In this document: positions 35,601 through 45,389 of the stretch, in pieces
Layout: each line of letters opens with the position of its first letter
Position numbering within the stretch: the stretch's first letter is position 1
NCBI GenBank assembly: GCA_963693085.1
Contig: OY856412.1
Coordinates: 350,492,957 to 350,556,956 of the forward strand
From: Alisma plantago-aquatica
Lineage: Eukaryota; Streptophyta; Magnoliopsida; Alismatales; Alismataceae
Direction: 5' to 3'
DNA: 64,000 bases
Program-made: the position numbers and the translations under genes
Notes under the pieces: model-generated
The model's database searches: none
Told to the model about the DNA's origin: nothing
What the model saw: only the letters and a program-made list of their open reading frames with translations

Positions 35601-36420
35601 GAGGAGCTGCCCACACCAGTCACAGAACCAGTAAATGACACAGTTGTGGATGCTACTGATGACCCGATTGCAGAGGAGGAGGAACCTCAGAAAAGGACAC
35701 CCTATGTGCCACCACATCAAAGGGCACAGGATGTACCGGTCCCTTATACAAACAGTGCTAAGGCAAGGAAGGTAGATGATCAATTCAAAAAGTTCTTAGA
35801 TAGTTTCAGGAAGCTTTCAGTAAATATCCCTCTATTGGAAGCTATTGAGCAAATTCCGTCATACAGGAAATTTCTGAAGGACATCATCACAAAGAAAAGA
35901 AAAATTCCAGACACGGAAGTAGTGGTGCTTAAGGAGCAGGTGAGTGCCTTCATCATGGGCACATTACCACCAAAGAGGCAAGATCCGGGTTGTTTCAACA
36001 TTTCATGCTATATCGGGAAAGTCAAATATGGTGAAGCATTATGTGACTCGGGAGCAAGCATAAATTTAATGCCCCTTTCTACATTCAAAAAGTTGGGATT
36101 AAAGGAGTCAAGGCCAAGCAACATGACAATTCAATTGGCAGATAACTCTGTGGTGAAACCGTATGGGATTTGTGAAGATGTGCTTGTGAAAGTGGATAGA
36201 TTTGTATTTCCTGTAGATTTTGTCGTCATGGAGATACAAGATGAACAAGGAAATGAGCTATTACTCGGAAGACCATTCCAAGCTACAGCTGACATGATAC
36301 TCGAGATGGGGAGAGGCCGGTTGACCTTGGGTATAGCCGATGACCGATTTGAGATGGTCATGCCTTCTAGCGTCACTTCACCTAAATCTAAGGAGCAATG
36401 CCACATGATGAAACATTTGG
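35601..36420 (+). pseudogene. Athila protease region
   Basis: In frame with gag, inside one open frame of 731 codons (35049-37244). RTPYVPPHQR near 35695-35725 and FKKFLDSFRKLSVNIPLLEAI near 35785-35845 are typical Athila linker text. The active site reads ALCDSGASINLMPL near 36033-36074, and LLLGRPFQATADMILE near 36261-36305 is the second conserved loop. The catalytic triad D-S-G is intact. It cuts the gag-pol polyprotein in working elements. Nothing in this part is broken. Confidence 0.85.
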
Positions 36421-38137
36421 ATAATACTATCTCACTTTGTCTAGGGAAGCCATTTCTGGATATGGCTCATGTAATGACCAAGGTGGACAAAGGGACTTTG
36501 GCTGTAGACATCATGGAGCATACCAAAGTAGTATCTCTTTGCAGGGCTGTAGGATTCCCGAATGATGAGAATGAGGACATTCCTCCCTCTATGGAGGATG
36601 ATGCTATAGAAAATTCAGTTTTTGATGCATATCCAGAATTACCATTGGAGGCTTGTTTAGTTAACATCACTCATGTCTGGATGAGAAGCAAATCACTCAA
36701 GGAGTGCGCCAAGATACTTCAGATGCTTCCATGTTTCTATGCAAGGTATTATGAAGATTTAGGTGAACTCCCCCCTCTGCTTCAATCATCATTGATCAAC
36801 CCGCCAGAGTTAGAGTTAAAGCCACTGCCACCGCATCTTAAGTACGCCTTTTTAGCGGAGGAAGAAAAGCTACATGTGATCATTTCTGCATATCTGAGTG
36901 CGGAAGAGGAAGACCAATTGTTGAAAGTGATGAAGAACCACCGAGGAGCATTTGGGTGGTCTGTCGCAGATATCAACGGGATTTCCCCTACCTTGTGTCA
37001 GCATAAGATTTGGCTCGAGGAGGGAGCCAAGCTGGTGATCCAACCACAACATCGACTGAATCCGAGCATGATGGAGGTGGTGAAGAAAGAGGTGATTAAG
37101 CTGCTCTCCGTAGGTATCATATATGCGATTTTAGACTCGACATGGGTAAGTCCCACGCAGGTAGTCCCTAAAAAGGGGGGTATTACTGTCACTCAAAACA
37201 TTTTAAATGAGCCTGTCACCACCCGTTTGGTAACCGGGTGGTGAGTTTGTATTGACTACCGCCATCTTAATGCCGCTATGCTGAAGGATCACTTTCCTCT
37301 ACCATTTATTGATCAAATTCTAGAGCGCTTAGCCGACCGATCTCATTTCTATTTTCTAGATGGGTATTCGGGATACAATCAGAGTTCAATCGATCCTAAG
37401 GACCAAGAGAAATCTACTTTCACTTGTCCCTATGGAACTTTTGCGTATCGCCGCATGCCCTTTGGATTATGCAATGCACCAGTGACTTTTCAGCGTTGTA
37501 TGCTCGCCATTTTTTCTGATATGGTAGAACGCTGTCTTGAAGTTTTTATGGATGATTTTTCCATTTATGGTGCTTCATTTGATGAATGCCTTTATAATCT
37601 GGATAAGGTATTACAGAGATGTGAGGACACACATTTGTTCCTCAACTGGGAGAAATGTCATATGATGGTAAGTGAAGGGATAGTGCTAGGACATAAGGTG
37701 TCTAGCAAAGGTTTGGAGGTAGATCCGGTGAAAATTGAAGTAATTTCTAAATTGCCCCCACCAAATTTGGTTAAAGGGGTAAGAAGTTTCTTAGGACACG
37801 CCAGATTTTATCGTCGGTTCATAAAAGATTTTTCAAAAATCATCAAACCTCTATCCGAGCTTCTCGAGAAAGATGCCGTTTTTGATTTCAATGACAAGTG
37901 TTTACACGCGTTCAACGTGCTGAAGGAGAAATTGATTTCTGCACTGGTTGTTCAAACACCGGATTGGACTAAGCCATTTGAACTCATGTGTGATGCATCA
38001 GATTTCACTGTAGGAGCTGTGTTGGGACAGCGGGTGGACAATAAACCCGCCGTAATCTTTTATACTTCTAATACTTTGAATGATGCTCAATTAAATTACA
38101 CAACTACTGAAAAAGAATTGCTAGCCATTTTTTCGCT
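36421..38137 (+). pseudogene. Athila reverse transcriptase / RNase H (first part)
   Basis: Continues the same frame. LKPLPPHLKYAFL near 36820-36856 marks the RT N-terminus. A TGA at 37242-37244 interrupts TGW-[stop]-VCIDYRHLN, where the family has an arginine (CGA in one C-to-T step). FAYRRMPFGLCNAP (37441-37482) and the catalytic FMDDFSIYG (37546-37572) are intact. RNase H starts with LMCDASDFTVGAVLG near 37984-38030. An apparent 2-base gain (or equivalent 1-base loss) in the T-run at about 38128-38138 shifts the frame, and the open frame ends at 38162. Apart from the stop, the RT is well preserved. Confidence 0.92.
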
Positions 38138-38485
38138 TTTGAAAAATTCCGGCAATATTTGATTGGATCGAAAGTAGTTGTTTGGACTGATCACGCCACT
38201 ATTAAATATTTGATGGAGAAAAAAGATGCCAAACCTAGATTGATTAGGTGGATCTTGCTCCTACAAGAATTTTATATCAAAATTAAAGACAAGGCGGGGA
38301 TTGAAAATGTCGTAGCGGATCATTTGTCCAGGTTAGAGAGGGTGGATGAAAAAGGTTTACACATAGCCATAATCGAGACATTTCCGGATGAACAATTGTT
38401 GAAAGTGAATTCTAAAGATCCTTGGTTTTCATATATCGTGAATTATCTTGGTTGCAGGATCATCCCAGAAGATTGGACATATTAA
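38138..38485 (+). pseudogene. Athila RNase H, second part, after frameshift
   Basis: The new frame reads [24 protein letters not shown], the usual continuation with the RNase H WTDH motif, then [12 protein letters not shown] and [13 protein letters not shown] stop at 38483-38485 follows EDWTY; the next codons continue the same protein ([14 protein letters not shown]), so the stop is a point mutation, most simply CAA to TAA. Confidence 0.9.
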
Positions 38486-39709
38486 GAGAAGAAGAAAATT
38501 TTCCATTCTGTACGTTATTATTTTTGGGATGACCCCATTCTTTTGAAGCAATGCAGGGATGGTGTTCTACGCAGGTGTGTACCTGAGGAGGAATATGAGA
38601 GTGTTCTTCGTCACTGCCACACTCTACCTACGGGCAGACACCATGCGAGCTCTCGTACGACGGACAAAGTGTTGGAAAGTGGCCTATATTGTCCTACCTT
38701 GTTTCGAGACGCCTATGAGTTCGTGAGACAATGTGATTCCTACCAAAGGGTGGGTAACATTTCAAAGAGACAGGAGATGCCTCTAAATGTTTTCCAAGAG
38801 GTTGAAGTATTTGACCTATGGGGTATTGATTTCATGGGACCCTTTGTGTCCTCGAACTCGAATTTATATATTCTTTTAGCTGTTGATTATGTGTCGAAGT
38901 GGGTAGAAGCAATACCCACAAGGACTAATGATTCTTCTGTAGTGTGCAGATTCGTAAAAGAAAATATCTTCTGCAGGTTTGGAGTGCCCCGAATGATCAT
39001 CAGTGATGGGGGTACGCACTTCAAGAATCAAAAGTTCTCAGCATTGTTGAAGAAATATGGGGTGAAACATAACATAGGTACCCCGTATCACCTGCAAACC
39101 GAAGGACAGGTGGAGGTCTCCAATCGCAAATTTCAGAAGATTTTAGAGCGTACGGTGGCTTCCACGAGGAAGAAATGGAGTGCCTTACTGCCGGATGCAT
39201 TGTGGGCATATAGGACGACATACAAGACACCTATAGGCACCACACCTTTTAGGTTGGTGTATGGCTGGGATTGTCACTTACCGGTGGAGTTAGAGCATAA
39301 AGCACACTAGGCACTAAGAAAGCTCAATTTGAGTTATGATGAGGCGGGGAAAAAGAGATTGCTTGAATTAAATGAATTGGATGAGTTGCACATGACTGCA
39401 TATGAAAACTCTCGGATATACAAGGAGTGCACTAAGTTGATCCACGATCGCCACATTCAGTTGCGCACCTTCAAAAAGGGAGATCGTGTGTTGGTGTTTA
39501 ATTCAAGGCTGAAGTTGCATCCCGGGAAGCTAAAATCCCGATGGAGTGGGCCATTCAAGGTGGAAGAGGTCAAACCACATGGCGCGATCTTAGTGCGTGA
39601 TGGTGAGACGACATTTTTGGTGAATGGACAGAGGTTGAAGCTATATTTTGGCGAAGATTACACACAAAAGGTGAATGAGGTCAAACTCATTTCACTTTTG
39701 GATGCATGA
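38486..39709 (+). pseudogene. Athila integrase
   Basis: Zinc-binding part: HCH near 38608-38620 with HHAS, then C-DSC-Y near 38730-38745, fitting HHCC. Core: [10 protein letters not shown] (first D, near 38815-38845), [10 protein letters not shown] (second D, near 38998-39030) and [12 protein letters not shown] (E, near 39090-39127), so the D-D-E residues are present. WALRKLNLS at 39305-39330 carries a TAG at 39308-39310 where the family has tryptophan. The C-terminal GPFKVEEV module near 39547-39575 and a normal end at 39707-39709 follow. It is in one frame with 38138-38485. Confidence 0.92.
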
Positions 39710-39884
39710 TGTGATTCAAGTCATCTAGCCTAAGACGTTAAATGAGGGCGCTTGTTGGGAGGCAACCCAACCATTGGTACCTTCGTTTAGTTCATTTAGA
39801 TTCGTAGTTTAATTTGTTTTTACTTAGTTTTTAGTGTAAAAAAGATACCGTGATCGTTTGCTATATATGCAGGGCTGAGGCAGC
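39710..39884 (+). other. Spacer after pol
   Basis: Short AT-rich spacer with GAGGGCGCTTGTTGGGAGGCAACCCAAC (39744-39771), which pairs as a hairpin GTTGGG/CCCAAC. This hairpin is common in the Athila pol-to-extra-ORF spacer as I remember the family; not checked. Confidence 0.4.
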
Positions 39885-40438
39885 GTCGATACCATCGACC
39901 CTTGTGTCGATGGTATCGACCATGGTACAGGTTGGCGACTGCAAGAATCGCACTACGTCGATACCATCGACGGCCTCGTCGATGGTATCGACATACCTAC
40001 AGGCAGATCGCAAAGACAAGGTCGATGGTATCAAGATGCTAGTCAATACCATCGAGATCTCTGGAGATTTTCAAAACAAATCATCTCAGTGAAGTCGATA
40101 CCATCGACGGCCCAGTCGATGGTATCGACACATTCTTGTAAAGAAGGCGGCGGCCGGGCCTCGTGAGGGTTTGCCCTAATCAGAGAGTCGATACTATCGA
40201 CTCACGTCGATAGTATCGACGCGCCACGTCAACGATCCGCGAGGGAGAATCAACTACGATCACATCAGCCATGAAGTCAATCTGAGGGATGGGTCGATAC
40301 TATCGACCCGCGTCGATAGTATCGACACGTCAGCAATCTGAGCCCCGTAGATCCAGCCATCGACGACCGTCGATACTAGCAGAGGAACGGATCGTGCTAC
40401 CCGAGTCGATACCATCGACTCACGTCAATGGTATCGAC
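39885..40438. repeat. Hairpin array between pol and extra ORF
   Basis: Seven inverted-repeat pairs (one degenerate) plus one half site. Perfect 15-nt arms: 39885-39899 with 39906-39920; 39957-39971 with 39978-39992; 40094-40108 with 40115-40129; 40187-40201 with 40206-40220; 40293-40307 with 40312-40326. One-mismatch pair: 40405-40419 with 40424-40438. Degenerate pair: 40021-40035 with 40042-40056. Half site near 40369. Loops are 4 or 6 nt. Arms are GTCGATACCATCGAC, or GTCGATACTATCGAC in the pairs at 40187 and 40293. Confidence 0.97.
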
Positions 40439-40653
40439 GAGAAGACAGTAGCGCCGACCACAGCTATATATGAGGAGTAGTTGCGTCAGATGACATCACA
40501 CCTTCAGTGCAATCTTCCTCCACTTGTGTCGAGCGAGTTCCAGAGTTGTGCAAGCCCGTCGACGAGCAACACCGAGCTAGGTCTTCATCGAGTGGAGATT
40601 CGATTCTCCAATCTTCACCGAGCTCCTTTTCGTTTCCTCCTTCTCTCGCAAAC

Positions 40654-42225
40654 ATGGTGCATTTAGCTGGTGCGTCATCCTCACACGCAAATCCGATGGA
40701 CATCCCGGTGTTTGTGCCACCTCCGCCGACATCTATCGCACGCCCGCAGCTGATTCATCCATCTGCAGAGGTGAAGAAGATCTACGAGGAGATCTTGAAG
40801 AGGAAGATAGAGCTGACCTGATATGTTGATCGGGATACAGTCCGCGACCTCGGGTTCGAAGCGAACCTTGGCTATGTCTTAAAGGGACTGGCACGCCACA
40901 CGAGCCGGAGACCTGACGAGCTCGAGTACCATGTTGATGGCCAGCCATTCTTTGGTGATTGGCCTGCCTACAAGGAGTTGGTGGCAGAGTTCATGGCGTC
41001 TCTGGACGTCTGCATCGTGCCCAATGACGTAATAGCCGCTGACCGCGAGCGGATCAAAGGCTGGGTGTCGCTCCGGTTATACAACAATGACTACAACATC
41101 ACACTTCGGAAATTCAACGAAATCTTCAACTGGAACCACTCGCCAAATGACTATCGGTGCCCGGACAACCGTACAAATTACGACGCCATCTTTGCCGAGC
41201 TGGTTACGGTGCCGGCGGGGAAGTCCGTCAGCTACCATAATGCTGCAGTAGCTGACTTCGAGCACCCTTTCATCTGGATTCTGCACCGGATGCTTAGTTC
41301 AATGCTATTTGCTCGGGGTGACTTGGCCCTCAGCAAGTTTCAGGAGACAGACTTATTCTTTTTGTATAAGCTCCTGAAGCGTCAAGAGTGCAATTGGGGT
41401 GCCTTCTTTCTGTAGAGAGTATTGGCGGTGAAGAGGAGTATGAGGAAAGCATTGATTCACTTTGGCGGGCTCATCACCAAGCTGGCTTCATATCTTGGTT
41501 TGAATTTCCAAACCCTCACTCCTCTATCTACTAGGAGCAAGGTGAACTTGCAACATCTACACCAGTCCAATCTCATACTGCTTCGAGATGGTATGGCGTA
41601 TGTGCATTGCCACGTCAACCACGCCTACCAGGAGTGCTCGTTGCCCGATCTGGTCTTCAACATCGACGGGGCACAACACTTTCGATGGCCAATCATAGCC
41701 ATCGCAGACTCCGATGACGAAGGCGGAAATGACTGCGGCGACGACGGAAATGACGATGAGGCTGAGGAGGAAGAGGAGGCATTTACACCTCTTCGAGCGC
41801 GAGTGGCACCACGGAAGCGTCCGCGGATGCACCCAGGTGCATCTTCATCATCACAACCTACGCCGCCACCACCACCGCCCTCGCAGCCAAGCGAGGAAGC
41901 ATATTCCATGCAGGGTATGTATGCTATGCTGCAGGAAATTCAGCAGACGCAGCAGCTCTAGATGACGATGTATACCGGTATTCACGACACTACAAACTGG
42001 CTGCTAGACAATCAACGGGCAATGTTCGAGAATGAGCGTCTTCTCCTTGACAACCAACAACAAATATATGATCGGTTGCAACGGATGGAGATGCAACAAC
42101 AACCTTTCTACGACCACTATTGGAGCCAAAATTTCTTTGGAGGCTATCCACAACCTCCACCTAGGGCCCAGTTTGATCCAAGCTTCCAAGGGGAGTATCC
42201 GTCTTGGGACCCTACGGCTCCGTAG
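40654..42225 (+). pseudogene. Athila extra ORF (env-like position, ORF-1 type)
   Basis: One frame with stops at 40819 (TGA), 41413 (TAG) and 41959 (TAG); without them about 523 codons. The start is the ATG at 40654, but the frame is open from 40507. RIKGWVSLRLYNNDYNITLRKFNEIFNW near 41050-41135 fits the ATHILA ORF-1 / plant transposon protein family. An acidic run (41707-41790), a basic RKRPR near 41812, a proline run near 41860 and a glutamine-rich tail follow. I see no signal peptide and no membrane segment, so envelope function is doubtful. The role in the family is unknown. Confidence 0.75.
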
Positions 42226-42308
42226 TACCCGCCTTTACCTGAAGAGTAAAAAGCGGTATCACTGTTACAACCTTTAATATTGTTTTTGACTATGAGGCCA
42301 TAGTCGAA

Positions 42309-42325
42309 TTCAAGCTTAGGGGGGG
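42309..42325 (+). other. Extra polypurine-like tract
   Basis: TTCAAGCTTAGGGGGGG. The first 14 bases are identical to the tract at 43761 that primes before the 3' LTR. Confidence 0.75.
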
Positions 42326-43760
42326 TGTTGGAACAGTTCTATCTTTCATTTTCTCTATTTTTAGTTTTATTGCTTTTGTTTCCTGTCATTTGCATTCTGT
42401 AATCTTAGTTTGTTTTAGGATCCACAATCTATCTAGTGTAATCATGGATGTCTTTAATGTTGAGTCATCTCAGTTGCATGTGCATGGGGAATTGAGGGAA
42501 ACTAAAAAAAATTTGAGTGTTCACAAGCTTGAGTGTTGTTTAACCTTGATCACTTAACTTAGAAAATGATTGGTTTTGTCAACTTTAAAATAGAAAATCA
42601 CAACTGTATATTCCTAATGATTCAGGAAAGTGGACGGAAATGGTTGTTTGAGCCTAAACTGACCAAATGATAATGAGACTTTAATTTGAAGTAAGAGAGA
42701 AAAAACCTCTTAACTACTATACAGGTCAGTAAGGAGGGACACATAATATCTTTCTAAGGTTCAGTCAACTAGTCTTGTGATCTGTCCACCTCAGTGTTTT
42801 CACAATCCACCCAAGATTTGGAAGTAAAGTACGGTTTTAACTCTTTTTGATTGAATCGCATGTAGATAGGACTTGCATTGCAATTTTTATTATGTTTGCA
42901 TGAAGGAAAAAATAAAAAGATTAGAATAGGTATACATGCACATTACCCTTAGGTGCATGTCATGTAGTTGCATTCATAACTTTAAGCATAAAGTATGTCA
43001 TGTACCTTATTTATTCTTCAATGGTGAATTTAATTGTTCCATACCTTCCAAATAGTGCAAAAAATGAGTTATGCAGAAAAAATAAGCCCAATAAGTATTC
43101 TTTGTCAATCATGGATATAAGGGTTTGGAAAAAAAGAAAAATAAAAATCAGAAATTGAAAAAAAGAGAGTTTTTCAGAAGCAACAAGAATAAGAAGGAGA
43201 AAGGAACATAATTTCACCTGTATTTCAAGATAAGTGAGTACATGATGTAGCTTAATTAGATATCCATCTCATTTTGAGACGGATGGTTAGTGCATGCATC
43301 ATTCCACCTAATCTTAGGCATTAGGGCATTTTTGTTTTATGCATGCTGAAATTGTATAATACTTCCACTTCTTCCATGAGCCACCTATTTCATTCACCCG
43401 TTGCTCGGATTGGTAGGCCACCGTGAATTTCTCCTCACTAATGAATATCAGGAGATCTGCTTTCATGTAGATGGTAGTTAGGGCGAGCAATGTAGTATAG
43501 AAGATCACAAGGTGCACTAAGTCTGGACCAGCGAATTTTATTATGTTAACTGCCTTATGTGATAGTGTTTATCAGTTTGAGGTTAATATATTTTATGGAT
43601 GATTATTGTCGCCTTTAGGGTAATTATCATTCTGTGGTTAACAAGGGCCGGTATGCGAATGTCCGGTGGGAGTCATATGGGATGTATGTTGCGATGTTGT
43701 GTTCTTTAGTTGACTCTGGCAATTCTATTCTAAGGATTAGTTGCTCGAGGGCGAGCAATG
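42326..43760 (+). other. Non-coding spacer before the Athila 3' LTR
   Basis: About 1.4 kb of AT-rich DNA between the two polypurine-like tracts. No protein motif is seen and the longest frames (67-68 codons, minus strand) look like chance. Confidence 0.6.
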
Positions 43761-43778
43761 TTCAAGCTTAGGGGAGTT
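43761..43778 (+). other. Athila polypurine tract
   Basis: TTCAAGCTTAGGGGAGTT ends where the 3' LTR starts. Confidence 0.85.
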
Positions 43779-45384
43779 TGATGTGATGATTTTGAGTCGC
43801 ATTTATAGACTTGTTTGATATGTGTTTTATGCATTTATTAGTCATTTTCATGGTTAATGTTGCATAATTCATTCATGTCGGTCTATGCTACTTCTTTATG
43901 TCAATTCCCTTTATTTAAGCATTTTTAGCATTAATTATTGAAAGAATATATTTTGTGTGAATTTATGTGGTTCCGTGTGTTAATTTTAGGAAAAACAAGT
44001 ATCTGCCGCCGTCGATACCATCGACCGGACCACAGGCTGCCAGCCGCAAGGACCAGAAGAAAGTCGATACTATCGACAGGGATGTCGATGGTATCGAGAC
44101 ACCATCAGGTTGCTGGCGAGAAGTGCGTCGATACTATCGACCAAAATGTCGATACTACCGACTGGTGGAGCTACAACGACACAAAACGATAAAACCGTCA
44201 CTACAGGTTCGTCGATACCATCGACCCGCGTCGATGGTATCGAGACGACATAAGGCGCTCAGACGAAAGGAAAGAAGGACTGCCGCAATCACGCTAGGTC
44301 GATACCATCGACCTGCATTGATGGTATCGACACCGTCAGATATGAGTTTGTTTCAGAATGATCTTAATCAGACGGCCGTGGTTAATTGGCGACCTAATTT
44401 GGGAGACATACCTAATGACGGCGCCCTTGACTGGGGAATCATGTCATTAGTTGCTGCACACATCCTGGAGAGCAAAGGAGAGAAGAACGGGGCACGAGAG
44501 CACGCCCCAGCCGATCCGGATGCTGAAGAAGATGAATTCCACCACCGAAAGGTGACAGAACGCGAATTCCACGCCAAGGATCGATTGGACCTTCTCCGTT
44601 CAGGGGTTTAATCACTCAAGCACGCCTTTCTTCATGTTTCCCTATTTCTCTACCACATTGTACTCTGAGATGAACATGCGGGGCTAATCCCCTTTATCTT
44701 TAGGACTGGGAGTAGCCTAGGGATTCAGTGTATGACGATTTTATAATAGTAATTCATATCTTATCTCTTAAATCTGTGGTATAATTTCGTGTTCTCCAAT
44801 ATATTGTTATGCTTGATCACCATAATAATAACTGAATTCCCTTAATTGCTTCGAAAGAAGAATTAACGGTTGAAAAGAGACTGAATTTACATTAATTGAC
44901 AAATCCCTTGAACAAGGCGGTGTAAGATTAATGGTGGATATCGAGAGGTCGTTTATAATGCACCTAGTTTAGGGTATAGGTTACTACGACGATGGAACCG
45001 ACCTAGACATAGGTAGTGAATTGTACAACGACAGTGGGCAATTCTGATTTCAGGCCACTACCCAGATAGAGAGATAAAATTGAGTAGCTATATAGAATTT
45101 CATACAATGAAAACCCGCGGTGAAACCGCAACCCTAAAAATTTACTTTTGAATTGATTAAACCAACATTTAATCGATTGCTTGTTTTGTTTTGTTTTGTT
45201 TTGTTTTTATTTTCTTTTAATTTTAAACAACAACTCTCAACTTGTTAATCGGCTTAGCTGATCATGAGCGGTTAGTAGGAGTCCCCGACGATTGCACGTA
45301 TCCATGAGTTCGACTCGGGCCTCACAAAGGCCTGTACTACTCGACGCGTTCACTTGCGTTTCTGCGCACGGTAAATCTGTGTTA
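43779..45384 (+). repeat. Athila 3' LTR (1606 bp)
   Basis: TGATGTG...CTGTGTTA. It carries the same hairpin array as the 5' LTR at 44011-44331. Compared with the 5' LTR it has a longer TTTTG run near 45180-45205 and an ATAAT-type insertion near 44745. Confidence 0.95.
44011..44331. repeat. Hairpin array in Athila 3' LTR
   Basis: Matches the array at 32716-33036. Pair 44211-44225 with 44230-44244 is intact except for the last base. Pair 44298-44312 with 44317-44331 has a changed loop (CTGC) and two changes at the start of the right arm. Pair 44063-44077 with 44084-44098 has a repaired left arm relative to the 5' LTR. Confidence 0.92.
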
Positions 45385-45389
45385 GGTAT
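45385..45389. repeat. Target site duplication GGTAT, right copy
   Basis: Directly after the Athila 3' LTR; identical to 32478-32482. Confidence 0.95.

Larger units (their letters stand above)
32483..45384 (+). mobile_element. Athila-like Ty3/gypsy element (12.9 kb), dead
   Basis: Two LTRs (1592 and 1606 bp) start TGATGYGATGATTTTGAGTCGC. The primer site TGGCGCCGTTTCTGGGGA is the Athila/Tat type, and the element is bounded by GGTAT duplications inside another LTR. Order: LTR, gag, protease, RT, RNase H, integrase, hairpin array, extra ORF, polypurine-like tract, 1.45-kb spacer, polypurine tract, LTR. Extra ORF and primer site argue for Athila. Stops, a frameshift and an inversion in gag exclude autonomy now. 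Confidence 0.95.

Noticed and set aside
39885..40438. CRISPR-like array
   Set aside because: The units are inverted-repeat pairs, the spacing is uneven, and the context is a plant retrotransposon.
40654..42225. Retroviral envelope protein
   Set aside because: The position fits, but no signal peptide, membrane segment or cysteine pattern is visible. Named as Athila extra ORF instead.
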